Shown here: positions 1-9,360 of the stretch, in pieces
How positions within the stretch are numbered: the stretch's first letter is position 1
Layout of the letters: each line of letters opens with the position of its first letter
Source of the DNA: Perkinsus olseni
Taxonomy: Eukaryota; Perkinsozoa; Perkinsida
Assembly: GCA_013115125.1 (NCBI GenBank)
Contig: JABANN010000316.1
Location: 1-40,025, forward strand
Direction: 5' to 3'
Length of the DNA stretch: 40,025 nt
The notes under the pieces: generated by a model
What the model saw: the letters and a program-made list of their open reading frames with translations, nothing else
Told to the model about the DNA's origin: nothing
Databases searched by the model: none
Made by a program: the position numbers and the translations under genes

Positions 1-71
<71 letters not shown>
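1..71. repeat. (AAC)n microsatellite
   Basis: An uninterrupted run of about 23 AAC triplets opens the window and ends at the AGCC that follows. It lies 3' of the last VPS41 exon I can resolve, so it may sit in a VPS41 intron or beyond the gene. No coding role is supported. Confidence 0.97.
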
Positions 72-435
72 GCCACTAAAAAACCTTCATAGAAAATGAT
101 TAGAAATTTTCTGTCGTTTTTCCGAAAAAGTTTTGTTTTTCGATTTTTTGTTTCTGATTTCCGCGAGGAAATTCCCAGCCTAAAAGTCACCCCGAAGCCC
201 GAGTAACGGGAAAGCCGTCATTCAGTACATTGAAATTTTTATTATATTTTTACATCAAAACCAAATCACGCACTTCACGATGTCTGCAAAGATACCATTA
301 TTATAAAATCAATCTTTTCTTCCGAACGAGCGTCCCTTTTTCGAAGAGGATAGGTAGTTTCGTCAGCACGGATGTCATCGAAGAGACCGTCATCACCGTC
401 AACAACAGTATAAACACCGCAGTCCCGAGCACTAC

Positions 436-3400
436 CTGGTAATGGTTTTGTCATAAATTTCGCCGTCCAGCAGACCGCTCTCCTCGGCAATTTTAACGTC
501 GATCGGTAGGTAGCCGACAAGATACTGCAAAGCGTTGTGAGACTCAAATTCACTGGCGATGGACGTCCAAATGGATCTGGAAAAGGACGCTGGTTCGATT
601 CCCAGGGACGACATCTCATTAAAAAATTACCCGTGTTTCTCGCTGTCTATCAGCGAGGTCAAAGTGGCAGCTCGGTGATACTCCTTGTCGCTGAGAAGCG
701 GTTGCATTGCCGAACCTGACGCAGGAAAAATGGTCCAGCCGGGAATCGAACCCGCGACCTCAAGCAGCTACCATCTTCAGAGATGCGTTGAGGAATCGCA
801 AGATTTCAAGATTTCTCTACGAAACCCCAATGCAACATACACAAGAATTTCTTCATCGGCGTATGAAAAAGTTGCATATCTTATTCGTCTGCCCAACCCA
901 TTCTATAATCCGCATGCATCAACCTAAGATACCCCCCAACTCACTAAGAATAGTCCCGACAGCCTCTGTACTATCCATTGCCGACGCCACCTGAACCGCT
1001 TCTTCGAACCTGCGCCAAATTTCCTCCCAACGCCCCAATCGATCAACTTACTTTCTCTTCGCTATCAGCCACATGGCGTGGTCCAGCAAAGATCTCCGTG
1101 TCACCATCACAAACTCAATCGGGGTCGTCAGGAAGGCTAGCGTTTGGCGGCTCCGTGTAAGCGCCTTCTCGGACGAGGAATGTAGGGGTGAGAATCTTAT
1201 GACAGAGATAATTATTTCGGGGAAAAATTCTCAAACTTTTCGGAAAATTTTGGGAAAAATGATTTTCATCATCACGAGCAGCTACTGAATCTCGAATGAA
1301 AATTATTCCCCGAGAAATTGTGGAATTTCACAAGAAAAAATCTCCAACTGAAACCGAAAAAGAACTTCAGAAATTAAAGAAAAAGAGGATTATTCCGTCG
1401 CCCAAAGCGACTCGAAAAATGACCGTTAATAGCAGAAAATGGCCCAATTTTCCTACAAAACGCAAATATTTCCGCGGAAAAAAACTCACGCCAAGCCCGT
1501 TTCAGACGGTAGTATCCACCTAGCCGTCACGTCACTTGCACTGATGGGAACCTAAACAGGAACAGTAAAATAGCGAAAAATTTTTCATGTTTTTTACTCG
1601 GTCAGAAAAAGATGCTTCCCCTTTCAAGTTAACTACGTGGTGGACGAGGGAATCTGATAAATCTGAGAGGAAAAAATTTTCGAGCGCGGCTTTATTTCCG
1701 TGAACGAAACATGTTGCCGTGCTTCGCTCCGCTAGCATGCCAACATGCGCTGTCGGATTTTATGAAAGCTTCGCTTCGACCTAAGATACTACCTCCTGGT
1801 GATGATGTATCTTGAGCCAGTTTGATTCCTTCGACCGGGCAAGTGAGGATGGACAGCTGAGTTGACGAGATGAAGTCATCGGAATCACTTGGGATACCTG
1901 CGACCTCCCCCGTGTCGTGCCAGATTCAACCTAAGATACTCACCATCCCCTTTATCAAACAGGCCAATTCCAGTGACAGTAATATCGCTAGTGAATGAGA
2001 AGGCGCCAATAACCTGAGTACCGTATCTTAGGTCGAAGCACGTAAGATACGCGAGAGCTACCTGACCGTACCGCACAACCGTGCCCTTGCCAGTGCGTCC
2101 TGGACTATCCACCCGAGTGGCCATCAGTCGACAGACCCGCACGACCGGACCCCAGCTCAGTGCGATCAGCTCCTCTGTTAACCAGGAAACTAAAATCGAA
2201 AAATAAACCTTTTCCGAATTTTTTTCCATGCGAATTTTCCATTTTCGTGAATTTCTTATTGTGTCTGAGAAATTCTACCGATTGAATTTAACACGTGAAA
2301 GACAAAAGAGCGTTTTACAGGATTTAGCGCGGTCGATTTTTTCTGAATTTTCTGATCTTTTTTCCAATTTTTCCTGAGAAAGTTCTTGAAACTGAGGAGA
2401 GGCAATCCACTGAACACCCGGAATTTTTCGATCTGTAATTATAATTTTCCGTAAATTTTCGTGAAAATCGCGGAGCGAAGCTCACTCTGAGCCGACAGAG
2501 CAGCGGCGTGACTGTTGATGGAGTCGCTGAGGACTGGACGAGGGAGGAAGGTCACCTTATGCTTGGAGGAAATATCGTATATCTGAACGGACCGTCACTG
2601 CGCCACAAAATTGCTTCACTGCGCCACGAAATTATTCACTCTGAAAATAACAGCTTCACTGCGCCACAAAATTATTCCTTCGGAAAAAAACAGCGTCGCT
2701 GCGCCACGAAATTATTCACTCTGGAAATAACAGCTTCACTGCGCCACGAAATTATTCACTCTGGAGATGGCAGCTTCACTGCGCCACGAAATTATTCACT
2801 CTGGAAATGACAGCTTCACTGCGCCACGAAATTATTCTCTCGGAAAAAGACAGCTTCACTGCGCCACGAAATTGCCGAGTTATAACCTTCATTCCCTTCA
2901 GATTCGTCCAAGCTATCATGTTGTTCATCCACTCGATATTTGTTATTGTACCTTCACCTGCCAAGAGCATGGGTCAACCTAAGATACCCTCATCCGTGCA
3001 TCACCAGAATGCAAGATGGAATTGTTATTGAACAAAGTTCCGCGTTTGGTTAAAACCAATTTATAATCCTCCCCTCCAAAAACAACCGACCGGTGACCTG
3101 CGATAAAAAAAGAATCTTAGGTCGACCATGGCAACAAACAAAATACCGGATGCGTACAGCGGGTGAATCGCTACCGCCTTCACGGAGCGACTGACCAAGG
3201 CTGGCTGGTCTCTACCTGAAAAATGGAAAAAATTATCCTGGAAAATTCCCGTCTAGAAGATTGAAGTTTCGCCCGTAATACGCGAGGCTTAGTTTTTGGG
3301 AAAGTGAAAAGCGCGAAGTAGCTGTGTTTTTATATCGCCGAGGAAACTCCGTTGGGAGAGAGCAAAAAACGAAAAAAACTATAGAAAAAATGAAAAATAA

Positions 3401-4672
3401 AAAACTAAGATTGGGGAAAATGAGTAAAGATTCAGAACAGAAAAAACAGAACTGGCATCATGCGATCCCAGTACAAATGATTTTCAGTGGAGATCATTCC
3501 CACACTACTGTTAATAGACAGATCCAAATCCGCTGTTATCCGACCGCCCGCGGCCTTCAATGATACCACACAAACCTGAAAAAAATTTTTGCGTGCGTGA
3601 AAAAATTTAGTAAAATATAATGCAGTACAGATGCGTCTTGAGATGAGCTTGCGACGTATCTTTCACTATAGTCAGTGTCAATACAGGTTACCTGAAAAGA
3701 TACGCTGACAAAAAGTCTGAAAAATTTACGGAAAAAATATTATTAGCACGGAATTTTTCTTTTCGATCTGGGTAACAACCCTAAAAGTACTATTCATGCG
3801 CGAATCTGGTTTATGCTACACAGACAGCTACAAAAATTCCATCCGATTCGGACGACCACAGCACCCCAGTCACCCTCGAAGGTCGTTAATGCTACACAGA
3901 CAGCTACAACCGAACACCGAAAGAAATACAATCCGGAAAACTTTGTCAAAACATTTCCACGACAGCACGAAACTGACGCTAAAAGCACTGTTCACACTCG
4001 AATCTTGCTCGTGCTGCACAGACAGTAACTGTAGCCCCGTTATTCCCGGGCATCGCAAAAATGGAAAAAACGGGTGTTGAAACAACGCTGGCAGTACCCA
4101 GAAAAAGTCAGCGGCTTCGACGGCATTCGAAAAAGACGTTCAAAATGATCCTCGCTCGCGTGGCGGTCAGATACGATTCGAAAGCCCTGATTTCTCGGGA
4201 AAAAATTAAATATTTTAGGGGAAAAACTTTCTATGATTCTCACTAGAAATTATACACGAAATTACCCTCAGGTTTTTTAAGCAAGAATATTCCCGAGAGA
4301 AGCCACGCCCGCCAGTTAGCTACTACCGCTCCTGTATGATTCATCCAAGTCCCAACCATCTTCCCATGGCCGTCAAAAGCATACACTGACCCCTTCTCAG
4401 TGCCGATCAACTGCCATCAAAAACAAAATAAACAACACCCTCACCATCAAAATCACTACCAATTTATCCTTGGTAATTTTTACAGCGGTCGCCTCCTCCG
4501 CAGACAGCACTCGTCGAACATCAGCTGCTTCTACCGGATGGTAGTCCACGATCGGTACTTCGTCATCATCGTCTTCGCTGTGCACTTCCGAGGGCTCTCG
4601 TCTCCGATAGTCGATACTGTCGTCACAGCTAGAGGTGTCAGAAATGATCGCCTCTCCTCGGACATCAATCAT
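436..4672 (-). CDS. VPS41: VPS41, HOPS complex WD40 subunit (spliced, 3' end outside window)
   Basis: VPS41 is the HOPS-tether subunit acting in vesicle fusion with late endosomes and vacuoles. Resolved minus-strand exons are 4460-4672, 4327-4410, 3147-3215, 3005-3097, 2887-2957, 2486-2582, 2062-2189, 1944-2013, 1793-1897, 1637-1662, 1490-1551, 1052-1195, 945-1009, 631-715 and 436-576; they join in phase from 3215 downwards. The N-terminus is acidic, as in other VPS41 proteins. Family-like blocks follow in the expected order: LIGTEKGSVYAFD, SVKAVAIHPLYASG, LHSGEGTITNIEW, MIAWTNLKGMK, IYDISSKHKVTFLPRP, LSWGPVVRVCR, FSFTSDITVTGIGLFD and TPIEFVMVTRRSLLDHAMW, then the start of the helical repeats. 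The CHCR/RING end is missing. The 3216-4326 stretch probably hides one or more WD40 exons that I could not place. The 26-nt exon at 1637-1662 is the weakest call. The start is the first ATG in the acidic exon. Confidence 0.87.
585..612 (+). repeat. tRNA-like B-box fragment inside a VPS41 intron (antisense)
   Basis: VPS41 intron 577-630 is only 54 nt and is mostly a tRNA T-arm look-alike, TGGTTCGATTCCCAGG, read opposite to the gene. It matches the Pol III B-box consensus (GGTTCGANTCC). There is no D-arm or acceptor stem, so it is not a tRNA; a truncated tRNA-derived SINE fits best. Confidence 0.7.
729..800 (-). repeat. tRNA-derived (SINE-like) segment inside a VPS41 intron (sense)
   Basis: VPS41 intron 716-944 ends with a B-box block, GGTCGCGGGTTCGATTCCC, then a short tail CCATTTTTCCTGCGTCAG that forms the 3' splice site. 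The Vti1 intron at 22759-22851 has the same arrangement of B-box, pyrimidine run and CAG, which suggests a shared ancestor. No intact tRNA fold is present. Confidence 0.7.
919..932 (-). repeat. Family A motif near the 5' end of VPS41 intron 716-944
   Basis: On the gene strand the intron starts GTGAGTTGGGGG and then reads GTATCTTAGGTTGA. The same intron also holds the tRNA-like segment, so two repeat families occupy one intron. Confidence 0.85.
1663..1792 (-). other. VPS41 intron starting with family A and carrying family C
   Basis: This 130-nt intron begins GTAGTATCTTAGGTCGAAGC, so the donor lies 2 nt from the family A core. Further in, at about 1723-1737, it carries the family C word GCTTCGCTCCGC (plus strand). 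Its boundaries depend on the small 1637-1662 exon. Confidence 0.65.
1898..1943 (-). other. 46-nt VPS41 intron built around family A
   Basis: On the minus strand the intron reads GTGAGTATCTTAGGTTGAAT and ends GGTCGCAG. Removing it joins the WD40 block ITVTGIGLFDKGDG in phase to IPSDSDDF. The family A core begins within the donor itself. Confidence 0.82.
2014..2061 (-). other. 48-nt VPS41 intron containing an inverted pair of family A cores
   Basis: Within the intron (2020-2050) the word GTATCTTA is followed after about 14 nt by its complement TAAGATAC, giving a small hairpin. Splicing joins GKGTVVRYGQ to VIGAFSFTSD, the order expected for VPS41. It shows family A as a terminal inverted repeat with almost no internal sequence. 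Confidence 0.83.
2588..2876. repeat. Family B tandem array filling a VPS41 intron
   Basis: Eight copies of CACTGCGCCACGAAATT or close variants (gcgccacAaaatt, CGCTGCGCC) lie between 2598 and 2873. The fuller units are about 40-45 nt apart with spacers like attcactctggaaatgaca. They fill most of the 304-nt VPS41 intron 2583-2886. Conceptual translation gives a repetitive SLRHEIIHS-like peptide, but I reject it as coding because the array lies between two well-supported VPS41 exons. Confidence 0.9.
2958..3004 (-). other. 47-nt VPS41 intron carrying family A
   Basis: Donor GTGATG, core GTATCTTAGGTTGA, acceptor CTTGGCAG on the minus strand. Splicing restores NNNSILHSGEGTITNIEW, a conserved VPS41 block. 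Confidence 0.85.
3098..3146 (-). other. 49-nt VPS41 intron with family A in the opposite orientation
   Basis: On the gene strand this intron carries GTCGACCTAAGATTC, the complement of family A, between donor GTATTT and acceptor ATCGCAG. Splicing gives HPLYASGHRSVVFGGEDYK in phase. Family A can therefore lie in either orientation and the intron still has usable ends. Confidence 0.78.
3216..4326 (-). other. Unresolved VPS41 interior: large intron(s), possible missed WD40 exon
   Basis: VPS41 should encode about 60-80 more residues here. An open stretch near 3430-3580, downstream of a good TTTTTTTCAG acceptor (minus strand), and another near 4100-4200 are candidates, but neither reads clearly as VPS41. 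The stretch also holds the degenerate repeat described at 3781-4031. Confidence 0.5.
3781..4031. repeat. Degenerate direct repeats with TGCTACACAGACAGCTAC core
   Basis: Three copies of TGCTACACAGACAGCTAC or a variant occur at about 3813, 3890 and 4012. The first and third lie in longer related units of about 50 nt: AAAAGTACTATTCATGCGCG at 3783 and AAAAGCACTGTTCACACTCG at 3979. They sit in the unresolved part of VPS41, probably intronic. Confidence 0.75.
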
Positions 4673-4903
4673 TCTGCCATGAACAAAAAGATATTTGACA
4701 GAAACGCAAAAGATACTCGCAAATCCTTGAAAATAACACTTTCTATTTAATAATGGAATCTATTGAAAATAAAGTAAACGGACACGACTGAAAAAAAAAC
4801 TACACAAAAGAAAATAATAATTAATTTTTCCGGAGACCCAGCCTGTCAGCAGTGGTCTAGAAATGCCAGGTCGAGCTGACAAGATACAGAAAAAAAGATA
4901 CCA

Positions 4904-6712
4904 TCATCGTCTTCCAGTGTGAAGGAATACCAATGCCAAATAAAATAATATTTGCAGCCCAACCGTCCAAGCCGCCAAAACGCCCATATTCACACCCAGG
5001 TCCGTATCTTCGAGGTCGAACTGCCGCAAAATCGCGTTCCCAGCCGGCGGCTCGTCATGGAACTCCGCAAACATGAATGCCCCAAAGGCGTAGGTGTGAA
5101 AGGCAATGTAGTGCACCCAAATCCATCCAGCCGGAATCTTGTCGCGAGGGACCATAAAGCCGCAGACCAGCATGAACATTCCGTAGAGGCCAGCGCCAAG
5201 GGCGATGCCGATGATGTAGTGGGGAGTGGCAGCGCCCAGTAGCATCATCAACGACTCTGAAACGACCATGGAGAGAAAGAGATTGAGGAAAAACCAACCA
5301 AAGGCGTTCAGACCGGCGATCCCTACGACCATCCCGGTGGAGACCAGGGCGATGAGGGCGATGCCTGGCAAGGCAGCGAGGAAGTTGGCGAGCACAAACA
5401 TGAGCACATTTAAATTGGAGTTCGCCCTCTCTCGTGCAAAGACAGCTCTAATTTCGTCAAAAAATGGGAGAACAGCGACGGCCATGAAAACAAGAAAGGC
5501 TTGAACGTAGAAGAGCATCGGGATGTAGTCGAACTGCGTGAGGGAATCGTTGGAGCGAATATACATGGTGCCAATCATGAAGGACAACATCACATACATC
5601 ACAAAGCGGACCCAGTAGATGCCGGGGTTCCTCAAATTGTTCATGAAATTTCTCTTCAATAGCGTCCAAAACTGCACCAGTTTGCTCGGCCGTACCGCCT
5701 TCCAGATCTCCTTCTCGCTCAGCTGCGTCGGCTGGCCACCATTCTCACCACCGCCAGGAGTGCTCACAGTGTCGGCGAGCAGTAGTTGCATCTGGCAGGT
5801 CGGGGCTCGGGGCTCCTTCCTGTACCGTTCGATGAGGCCCTCAACGTCACCATGGCCGGGGAAGTCAGTGTTAGTGAGATTAAGAACGTGCTCGGCAGGG
5901 TTGGTGTAGGGCGGGACCGGGTAACCGACTTCCGCAAAGTACTCAGGCACGCGATCGGGAGTGTCAAAGTAGACCACATTACCCTTGGCGAGGAAGCAGA
6001 CCTTCGACAAAGACGACCAGATGTCACTGCTCGGCTGATGGATGGTAACAACGACGGTGCACTGGTCCTCGGCGGCGAGTTTCTTGAGGTACTCCATGAT
6101 ATTAAAGGCAGCAGCGGAGTCCAGGCCGGAGGTGGGCTCGTCGAGGAGGAGGATAGACGGTTCCTTGAGTAGCTCGATCGCCACGCTCACTCGACGCTTC
6201 TGACCACCAGAGACGCCCTTCCGGAAAACATCACCGATGAGGACGTTTTCGCACGACCGCAGGCCCATCATGTCAATGGCATGTTGAACACGACGTTCCC
6301 TCTCGGCGGCATCGACACTCTTCGGAAGGGCCAACCGAGCGCTTTGCCGGAGTGTCTCCAGAACCGTGAAGGAACCAATGAGGCTGTCCTCTTGACTGAC
6401 GTAAGCAGACACCGGTCGGAAGGATACCGTAGACCTAGGGCGCTTGTTGACGGAGATGGTACCATCGATCTTGCCAGAGGAGACTCGGTCAGCGAGGATG
6501 TCGAGGAGGGTGGTCTTGCCGGAACCAGAAGGCCCCATGATGGCAACCAGCTGCCCTGGACAGGCGCTACCGGAGACCGAGTCCAAGATCCGCTTGGTCT
6601 CGAGTTTCTTGCCGAAGAGGTTACGACGTTTGACGTCGTAGGAGATGTCTTGCCACTCGAGGGAGTTGTTTGAGATGATCTCGGGAGAGGTGGGGTCCCC
6701 TGGAAAGTTCAT
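4904..6712 (-). CDS. ABCG (White/ABCG2-type) half-transporter
   Basis: A single uninterrupted frame of about 602 aa with the ABCG order: N-terminal nucleotide-binding domain, then six C-terminal membrane segments. Visible motifs are Walker A GPSGSGKTT (residues about 60-68), signature VSGGQKRR (about 167), Walker B ILLLDEPTSGLDS (about 187) and H-loop TIHQPSSD (His about 225). ABCG half-transporters dimerise and export lipids, sterols or xenobiotics; the substrate cannot be told here. I start at the ATG at 6712. The open frame reaches 6730 only through a non-ATG codon, and a CACTTTCAG acceptor lies just upstream of it, compatible with trans-splicing or a 5' UTR intron. The gene is intronless, unlike VPS41 next to it on the same strand 231 bp away. 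Confidence 0.94.
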   Translation of the reverse strand: MNFPGDPTSPEIISNNSLEWQDISYDVKRRNLFGKKLETKRILDSVSGSACPGQLVAIMGPSGSGKTTLLDILADRVSSGKIDGTISVNKRPRSTVSFRPVSAYVSQEDSLIGSFTVLETLRQSARLALPKSVDAAERERRVQHAIDMMGLRSCENVLIGDVFRKGVSGGQKRRVSVAIELLKEPSILLLDEPTSGLDSAAAFNIMEYLKKLAAEDQCTVVVTIHQPSSDIWSSLSKVCFLAKGNVVYFDTPDRVPEYFAEVGYPVPPYTNPAEHVLNLTNTDFPGHGDVEGLIERYRKEPRAPTCQMQLLLADTVSTPGGGENGGQPTQLSEKEIWKAVRPSKLVQFWTLLKRNFMNNLRNPGIYWVRFVMYVMLSFMIGTMYIRSNDSLTQFDYIPMLFYVQAFLVFMAVAVLPFFDEIRAVFARERANSNLNVLMFVLANFLAALPGIALIALVSTGMVVGIAGLNAFGWFFLNLFLSMVVSESLMMLLGAATPHYIIGIALGAGLYGMFMLVCGFMVPRDKIPAGWIWVHYIAFHTYAFGAFMFAEFHDEPPAGNAILRQFDLEDTDLGVNMGVLAAWTVGLQILFYLALVFLHTGRR

Positions 6713-7566
6713 GGAGGAGGAAGATATCAACTGAAAGTGACTGAGTTATCTTAGGTTGACGATAGGAAGATATGAAAAGGAGTATCTTTCCTACTGAAAA
6801 CGGTAAGATACGATTCGGATTCCGTCCAATAAGATACCACCTCACGACTGATAGGATTCGTAGGCTACGAATCCGCGTAGCAGAAGATCCGCCATTAGCG
6901 TGAGTGCTTCGTGAGCTAGCATAGAAGCAACGGCATCTCAAACTGCGCGCTACTCGATCTCCTACTTGGAATCTTGCAATTCTTTGCAGTGCGCACGTAC
7001 GACGACTTCTTTGGAAAGGCTCATTTTGTTCACTGTTGGCAAACACCCTTGAGAGCTGACGAATGCTGAGGATCTATTGTCTGTGAATGGCACCCGCTTG
7101 CCACAAGCGCCCGAAAATGGGATTTCCGGAAAATTCCGATATCGGGCGGGGTCTTCACTTTCCGGACCAGAGCGTTGAGTGCAGCTCTGACGCACTCAGC
7201 GGGCTTGCCAAGTTTTTTACGTGGGCAACTTAAAGAAAAATCTTCGACATCTCGTGGTGGCCGGTGGACTTATCAGCCCCCGCGTCCTCCACGACAGGTG
7301 GGCCGTGATCGTCTGAAGCTTCTTTCAGGCGGAGTGATGATGGGGATGGATATCAGAATCGTTGACAGAGTCCGAAGGTGAGGGGGCTTTCCATCTCGGC
7401 CGGCCGTACTACGGCGTCAGTGAGCGTGAGAGCGCCAAAACGGAGTCGAGGTTTTTGGCGTGAAAAATGTTAATTGCCCATCACGAGTCAAAGCAGTTGT
7501 AAAATTTGCCTGAAAAATCGCACCATCAATCCGGCGAGGACGGTTTTTTTTGTTTTCTCTGTCGCA
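6713..7566. other. Divergent intergenic region between ABCG and the protease
   Basis: This is the shared upstream region of two divergent genes. It holds one family A copy (TTATCTTAGGTTGAC, about 6746-6760), nearby GTATCTTT and AAGATACG words, and a perfect hairpin at 6854-6874 (10-bp arms, 1-nt loop). I see no convincing TATA box or ORF. Confidence 0.6.
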
Positions 7567-8751
7567 ATGTGGAAAGCCTTCGTTATAGTACTGCTTCAAC
7601 TGACGCTGAGTAGCCTCAGCGAAGTCCCATCGTCCGGAGCAGAGGCCTCCGTCAAACCGCTAACGATACCTGTCAAGGAAGGCTTTGTCACGGTGAACGT
7701 CGATGGCCAAGAAATTGGGTTGTTTCTGGACTCGGGATACCCGGATCTCACGATGCTGGACGGGCATTGGTATGAGCAGGAGTACGGCAAAGACGCCTGC
7801 AAGGAACCGGACGCGGGATGTTATTTCTGTCCCGAAGACGATCCTTGCGACTTTGAAGAGACTGAGCTACCATTGACGCGCTTTGGAGACAACACGACCT
7901 TGAAAAGCGTACCGCGCTCGGGCTCACTGCGGCTGGCTGACCGCGAGGCTGCCGATTTTGACTTCTCGGTGGCAAGAGTCGTCCACTGGGGGAGTCCGTC
8001 AAAGCCGCATGGCTTCTTCGGACTTTCCAGAATTCCGACGAATCCTGAAGAGTATGAATATAGCGACGACTCCGAGAGCTTGATAGATTCTCTCGTTGAC
8101 CACGGCCTGATCGAACGACCGTCGTACACCTTCAGGACTAATACGACCCAAAATGGTTTGTCCATCTCTGGTCAGCTTACGCTCGGTGAGAAGTTAGACG
8201 AATCGACAGCGGCAAAGTACAAGTGGCAGAAGATTGTATACTCCGAGAAATTTTATGAAGCCCTCGCGACTGTGTGGGTGTCCTCAGTAAAGATGTCAGG
8301 GGGCAGGAGGAGCCTCTTGCCGCTAGAGAGTCGTGCCAGCGAGTATCGAGGCCCGAATTTGACCATCATCGACACGGGTGGACCAATCGTATCTTTGGCC
8401 ATCCCGGGTTTACAAGAAGACCTCGAGAAGTTACTCAGATTGAAGTTGCGCAGGAAGGGTTATGAAGACGAGAAGATAGCCAGGATGTTCAGGCGAAACG
8501 AAAACGGTTTCCTGTACGTCAAGCAGAGAGTTTTCAAGTTCTTGCCAGTGCTGAAACTAAGCCTGGACGACGGGTCCAATTCAGTATCAATAAAGATCTA
8601 CGCGCAGCATTACTGTGTGGGCCTGGAAAGCGGCGAACTAGGGCTAATGTTACAGTCCGGGACGGTCAGTGTACTCGGGACGCCATTTTTCTGGGCGTAC
8701 AGTATCTATGTTAACTTCGATGATCATAAGATAGCTCTACTCAGGAATTAG
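7567..8751 (+). CDS. Secreted pepsin-like (A1) aspartyl protease
   Basis: An intronless 394-aa protein. The start is placed at ATG 7567 (MWKAF) because a clean signal peptide follows (hydrophobic residues 4-18); the open frame extends to 7474 but that part has no signal character. The two catalytic aspartates lie in LFLDSGYPD (DSG, about 55-57) and IIDTGGPIVS (DTG, about 269-271), with the typical HGFFGLSRIP and VLGTPFFWAYSIYVNFD blocks. A Cys-rich insert (about residues 78-94, four Cys) follows the first active-site block. A role in extracellular or vacuolar protein digestion is inferred. The DSG at the first site is acceptable in A1 enzymes. Similar divergent secreted proteases are common in protist parasites. 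Confidence 0.88.
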   Translation: MWKAFVIVLLQLTLSSLSEVPSSGAEASVKPLTIPVKEGFVTVNVDGQEIGLFLDSGYPDLTMLDGHWYEQEYGKDACKEPDAGCYFCPEDDPCDFEETELPLTRFGDNTTLKSVPRSGSLRLADREAADFDFSVARVVHWGSPSKPHGFFGLSRIPTNPEEYEYSDDSESLIDSLVDHGLIERPSYTFRTNTTQNGLSISGQLTLGEKLDESTAAKYKWQKIVYSEKFYEALATVWVSSVKMSGGRRSLLPLESRASEYRGPNLTIIDTGGPIVSLAIPGLQEDLEKLLRLKLRRKGYEDEKIARMFRRNENGFLYVKQRVFKFLPVLKLSLDDGSNSVSIKIYAQHYCVGLESGELGLMLQSGTVSVLGTPFFWAYSIYVNFDDHKIALLRN

Positions 8752-8801
8752 CAACGTTGTGATGGTGATGTTAAGGCAGTGGTGCTTTGAAGATGTGTCG
8801 C

Positions 8802-9039
8802 CAGGGCCGATTTCAGACCTAGGCAAATTAGGCAACTGCCTAGGGGCCCCCGCAGGGGGCCTGCCGCGGGGGGCCCCGCCGCGTGGGCAGTTGAAAATTT
8901 CGCTCGCCCCATGCGGGGTATAGTTTGCACGAGAGTGCAGGACTTTTGGGTTGGAGGTTGTAAATGGTTCTTTAGGGGCCCCCTAGTACAGGCTTAGCCT
9001 AGGGCCCGCGATCGTGAGAAATCCCTGAGCACGGCCCTG
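8802..9039. mobile_element. hAT-type MITE (238 bp) with perfect 8-bp target duplication
   Basis: The element starts CAGGGCCGATTTC and ends GCACGGCCCTG, giving terminal inverted repeats CAGGGCCG/CGGCCCTG. Both sides carry TGTGTCGC (8794-8801 and 9040-9047), an 8-bp target-site duplication typical of hAT transposons. The interior is GC-rich with GGGGCCCC palindromes and no ORF. The perfect duplication and intact ends suggest a fairly recent insertion, 50 bp downstream of the protease stop. Confidence 0.93.
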
Positions 9040-9047
9040 TGTGTCGC

Positions 9048-9360
9048 GATGAGGCACGCTTTTTTCGTTAGTGGAACGAATGGCGAAGGGAATCTGGAGT
9101 ATCGGGCGCACCGAGTCCATCCCTGTGGGGGGTCCCTACGACGACTCGTGAATCCTCGAAGCCCGCAAATGGGGTGCATGAATGAACGAGTAGCCCGAAT
9201 GGCCCATCGAATGGTGCACCCGCAGGCGGATTCCCTGTGATCCACTGGTCACAGCACAACGACTGTCCGAATGCATACGACATCATCAACAACAGCATCA
9301 TCATGAATATACCATTAAAGACAAGTTTAAGGGAAGTGTGGAATCTCAGCCGTTACCCGT
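9048..9360. other. No gene seen
   Basis: The short open frames in this 3' flank lack coding character. It separates two convergent genes (protease plus, secreted orphan minus). Confidence 0.5.

Noticed and set aside
1-71. Telomere or centromere repeat
   Set aside because: Plain AAC microsatellite with no telomeric motif.
585-770. Two tRNA genes near 0.6-0.8 kb
   Set aside because: Only T-arm/B-box sequence is present; there are no D-arm, anticodon or acceptor stems, and both lie in VPS41 introns.
1885-2229. PHR- or CAP-Gly-like domain
   Set aside because: My first reading, from GRTGKGTV and VTGIGLF words; the exon order instead matches the VPS41 propeller.
2508-2982. Repetitive ORFs encoding SLRHEIIHS-type repeats
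   Set aside because: They are conceptual translations of the family B array lying between two well-supported VPS41 exons on the other strand.
5226-6673. Plus-strand ORFs opposite the ABC transporter
   Set aside because: They are shadow frames of a strongly conserved minus-strand gene.
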